Below, piece after piece: positions 6,349 to 7,873 of a DNA stretch of 7,873 nt. Origin of the DNA: Bryobacterales bacterium (GTDB lineage Bacteria; Acidobacteriota; Terriglobia; Bryobacterales; Bryobacteraceae). The stretch lies in the NCBI GenBank assembly GCA_003154855.1, contig PMEV01000165.1:9533-17405 (forward strand), written 5' to 3'. Both the position numbers and the translations under genes were made by a program. The first letter of the stretch is position 1, and each line of letters opens with the position of its first letter. The notes below the pieces were generated by a model. The model worked only from the letters and a program-made list of their open reading frames with translations, ran no database searches and had not been told where the DNA came from.

Positions 6349-7651
6349 CCAGGGCTCGCGGCGCGCGGTCGATGGCTTGCAGCGGTTCGATTTCCTCGTC
6401 CGAACCGGCCTTCAACTCGCGGAACTTGCGCGCGCTCACCAGCACCCGCGCCTCCAGCGACCCCACCGCCTTGTTGTAGGACTCGACCGCGCGCTCCAGT
6501 CCCTTGCGCAGATCGTCGAAGTAGCCGGCCAGCGTCGCCAGCCGGTCGTAGAGGTCTTTGCCCAGCTCGCTGATGGCCTGCGCGTTCTTGGCCAGACTCT
6601 CCTGCTTCCAGCCGTAGGCCACGGCCCGGAGCAGTGCGATCAGCGTGGTCGGCGTGGCCAGGATCACTCGCTCTTCCACGCCGAATTCGATCAGGCCGGG
6701 GTCCTGCTCCAGCGCCGCGCTGAAGAACACCTCGCCGGGCAGGAACAGGACCACGAACTCGGGCGCGGGGCTGAACTGGGCCCAGTAAGACTTGGCGGCC
6801 AGCGCCGAGATGTGCGCGCGCACCTGGCGCGCGTGGTCCTGCAGCTTGGCCGTGCGGGTGGCCTCGTCGGGCGCCTCCAGCGCATCCAGATAGGCCATCA
6901 GCGGCGTCTTGGCATCCACCACCACGCGTTTGTCGTTGGGAAGGCGGACCACCAGGTCGGGGCGCAGCCGCCCGCTTTCCGTGGCCGCCGATTCCTGCTG
7001 CTGGAAGTCGCAGTATTCAAGCATGCCGGCCATTTCAACCACTCGCTGGAGTTGGATCTCGCCCCATCGGCCCCGCCCCTTGGGAGCGCGCAGGGCCGAG
7101 ACCAGGTTCGCCGTCTCGCTGTGCAGCTTGGTTTGCGTTTCCGCGAGCGACCGCACCTGCTGGCTCAAGCCTTCGTACGCGCCCGCGCGGGTCTTCTCGA
7201 GTTCCTGAATCTCCCGCTCGACTTTGCCCAACGATTCGCCCAGCGGCTTCACCAGTTCCTGAATGGCCGTCTGCCGGCTCTCGAGTTCACCCCGCGCGCC
7301 GATCTGGTACTTTTCGAGCGTCTCCTTGGCCAGCTCCAGGAAGGCGCGATTATTGCTTCTCAGCGCGTCGTCGGAGAGCACCTTGAAGGCTTCGCCCAGC
7401 CTCTGGCGCGCCTCCTCCAGTGCGGCAAGCTGGGCCGTCAATTGCGCCTCCGAGACCTTGAGCGCGGTGCGCTCCTTCTCCAGCGCCTCGATGCGCTCTT
7501 TCGATTCCCTGCCCTGGGCCTCGAGATCTTGAATCTGGCGCTCCCTGGCCACGAGCCGCTCTTCGAGCACGGCGCGCGCGGAGCGAAAGTAGAGCCATGC
7601 GCCCAACGCTCCGGCGATCGCTCCTCCGCATAGCCACAGCACTGTTTCCAT
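6305..7651 (-). CDS. rmuC: RmuC family protein, DNA recombination limiting
   Basis: The 448-residue protein has a single N-terminal membrane segment (about 4-21), a long charged coiled coil (about 25-180) and an RmuC domain (about 150-415). Family hallmarks are GRWGEIQLQRVVEMAG (194-209), RPDLVVRLPNDKRVVVDAKTPL (230-251), FLPGEVFFSAALEQDPGL (303-320) and the stretch around ATPTTLIALLRAVAYGWKQE (332-351). RmuC is known to limit inversions at short inverted repeats and is thought to be nuclease-like; D246 and K248 sit where PD-(D/E)xK nucleases keep catalytic residues, which is inference. I chose the ATG at 7651 because GGAG lies nine bases upstream on the minus strand. A GTG at 7666 would add five residues but has no ribosome binding site. 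The length fits the family (E. coli RmuC is about 475). The last 44 bases overlap the 3' end of the epimerase gene on the other strand. The C-terminal tail (about 430-448, Pro/Ala/Gly-rich) is probably disordered. Confidence 0.93.
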   Translation of the reverse strand: METVLWLCGGAIAGALGAWLYFRSARAVLEERLVARERQIQDLEAQGRESKERIEALEKERTALKVSEAQLTAQLAALEEARQRLGEAFKVLSDDALRSNNRAFLELAKETLEKYQIGARGELESRQTAIQELVKPLGESLGKVEREIQELEKTRAGAYEGLSQQVRSLAETQTKLHSETANLVSALRAPKGRGRWGEIQLQRVVEMAGMLEYCDFQQQESAATESGRLRPDLVVRLPNDKRVVVDAKTPLMAYLDALEAPDEATRTAKLQDHARQVRAHISALAAKSYWAQFSPAPEFVVLFLPGEVFFSAALEQDPGLIEFGVEERVILATPTTLIALLRAVAYGWKQESLAKNAQAISELGKDLYDRLATLAGYFDDLRKGLERAVESYNKAVGSLEARVLVSARKFRELKAGSDEEIEPLQAIDRAPRALAMPASAPGPGGLEE

Positions 7652-7683
7652 CGAGACGGTCTCCACCCGCGGTGTTCAGCGCT

Positions 7684-7689
7684 ATTCTA
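7684..7689 (-). promoter_or_regulatory. Possible -10 element for rmuC
   Basis: On the minus strand these bases read TAGAAT, five of six matches to the sigma-70 -10 consensus, about 33 bases before the rmuC ATG. That would give a short leader containing the GGAG ribosome binding site. No good -35 hexamer is present at the usual distance, so the call is weak. Confidence 0.3.
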
Positions 7690-7712
7690 CAGGATTCGCG
7701 CGCGGGGATGCC

Positions 7713-7733
7713 GGGGGCGGAAGGCCCGCCCCC
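7713..7733. other. Strong GC hairpin upstream of rmuC
   Basis: GGGGGCGG (7713-7720) and CCGCCCCC (7726-7733) form a perfect 8-bp stem around a five-base loop. No T-run follows on either strand, so it is not a standard intrinsic terminator. It may end transcription from a gene to the right of the window, act as a Rho-linked pause, or be a lone repeat unit. The rest of 7652-7873 shows no recognisable gene. Confidence 0.4.
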
Positions 7734-7873
7734 CTTCGGCGCCTGCTGCCCCTGAAGGCTGAAGCGCTTCACCTGGTCCACAGTCGCAGCCAACAGGGCC
7801 GGTGCGGGCAGCTCGCGGCAGCGCCGACGGCCGGAGGCGTACGTGAGAAGTGCAGGGTAGCGCCGGCGGTCTT

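Noticed and set aside
6377..7633. Open frame of 418 codons on the plus strand, opposite rmuC
   Set aside because: The product is a Leu/Gln/Arg/His-rich shadow. RmuC on the minus strand is unambiguous.
7713..7733. Intrinsic terminator at the GC hairpin
   Set aside because: The stem is strong but neither side has a T-run, so it is listed only as a hairpin.
7690..7873. Open frame on the minus strand entering from the right edge of the window
   Set aside because: It stays open into rmuC in another frame, but its product (containing VDQVKRFSLQGQQAPKG) shows no recognisable family and no start or ribosome binding site can be judged. Chance openness in GC-rich DNA is more likely, though sequence beyond the edge could change this.

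Overview
The window reads as GC-rich chromosomal DNA from a Gram-negative, soil-type bacterium, most likely an acidobacterium of the Solibacter/Bryobacter kind (moderate confidence). The main clues are a long secreted protein ending in modules that resemble the TIGR03437 'Solibacter' domain, a short Tat-type leader on an enzyme that is normally cytoplasmic, an Nramp transporter fused to a universal stress domain, and a REP-like pair of small hairpins at the left edge. The assignment rests on recalled family features, not on a search.

Layout. Bases 1-154 hold a REP-like inverted repeat pair, a GC-rich leader and a small palindrome over the ribosome binding site of the first gene. Gene 1 (155-2044, +) is an Nramp/MntH-type divalent metal transporter with a cytoplasm-facing C-terminal UspA domain. 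A hairpin at 2050-2087 probably ends its transcript. Gene 2 (2160-2705, +) is a small exported protein of unknown function. Gene 3 (2702-5251, +) overlaps it by four bases and encodes a secreted matrixin-type zinc metalloprotease with a long tail of beta-sandwich-like modules. Gene 4 (5263-6348, +), 11 bases further on, is an enolase-superfamily dipeptide epimerase with a Tat-like leader. Gene 5 (6305-7651, -) is rmuC, which runs convergently and overlaps the 3' end of gene 4 by 44 bases. Bases 7652-7873 are intergenic, with a strong GC hairpin and a possible -10 element for rmuC.

How the genes may work together. Genes 2-4 look like one transcription unit whose products all leave the cytoplasm: a small exported partner, a protease, and an enzyme that epimerises dipeptides such as L-Ala-D-Glu. 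Extracytoplasmic peptide or peptidoglycan-peptide processing would fit, but this is inference from gene order and leaders. Gene 1 (metal uptake with stress/nucleotide sensing) and rmuC (DNA maintenance) appear to be separate units.

No CRISPR array, tRNA, rRNA, insertion sequence or prophage gene was seen. The most interesting items are the Nramp-Usp fusion with its extra membrane helix, the translationally coupled small-protein/matrixin pair, the exported epimerase, and the overlap between gene 4 and rmuC.
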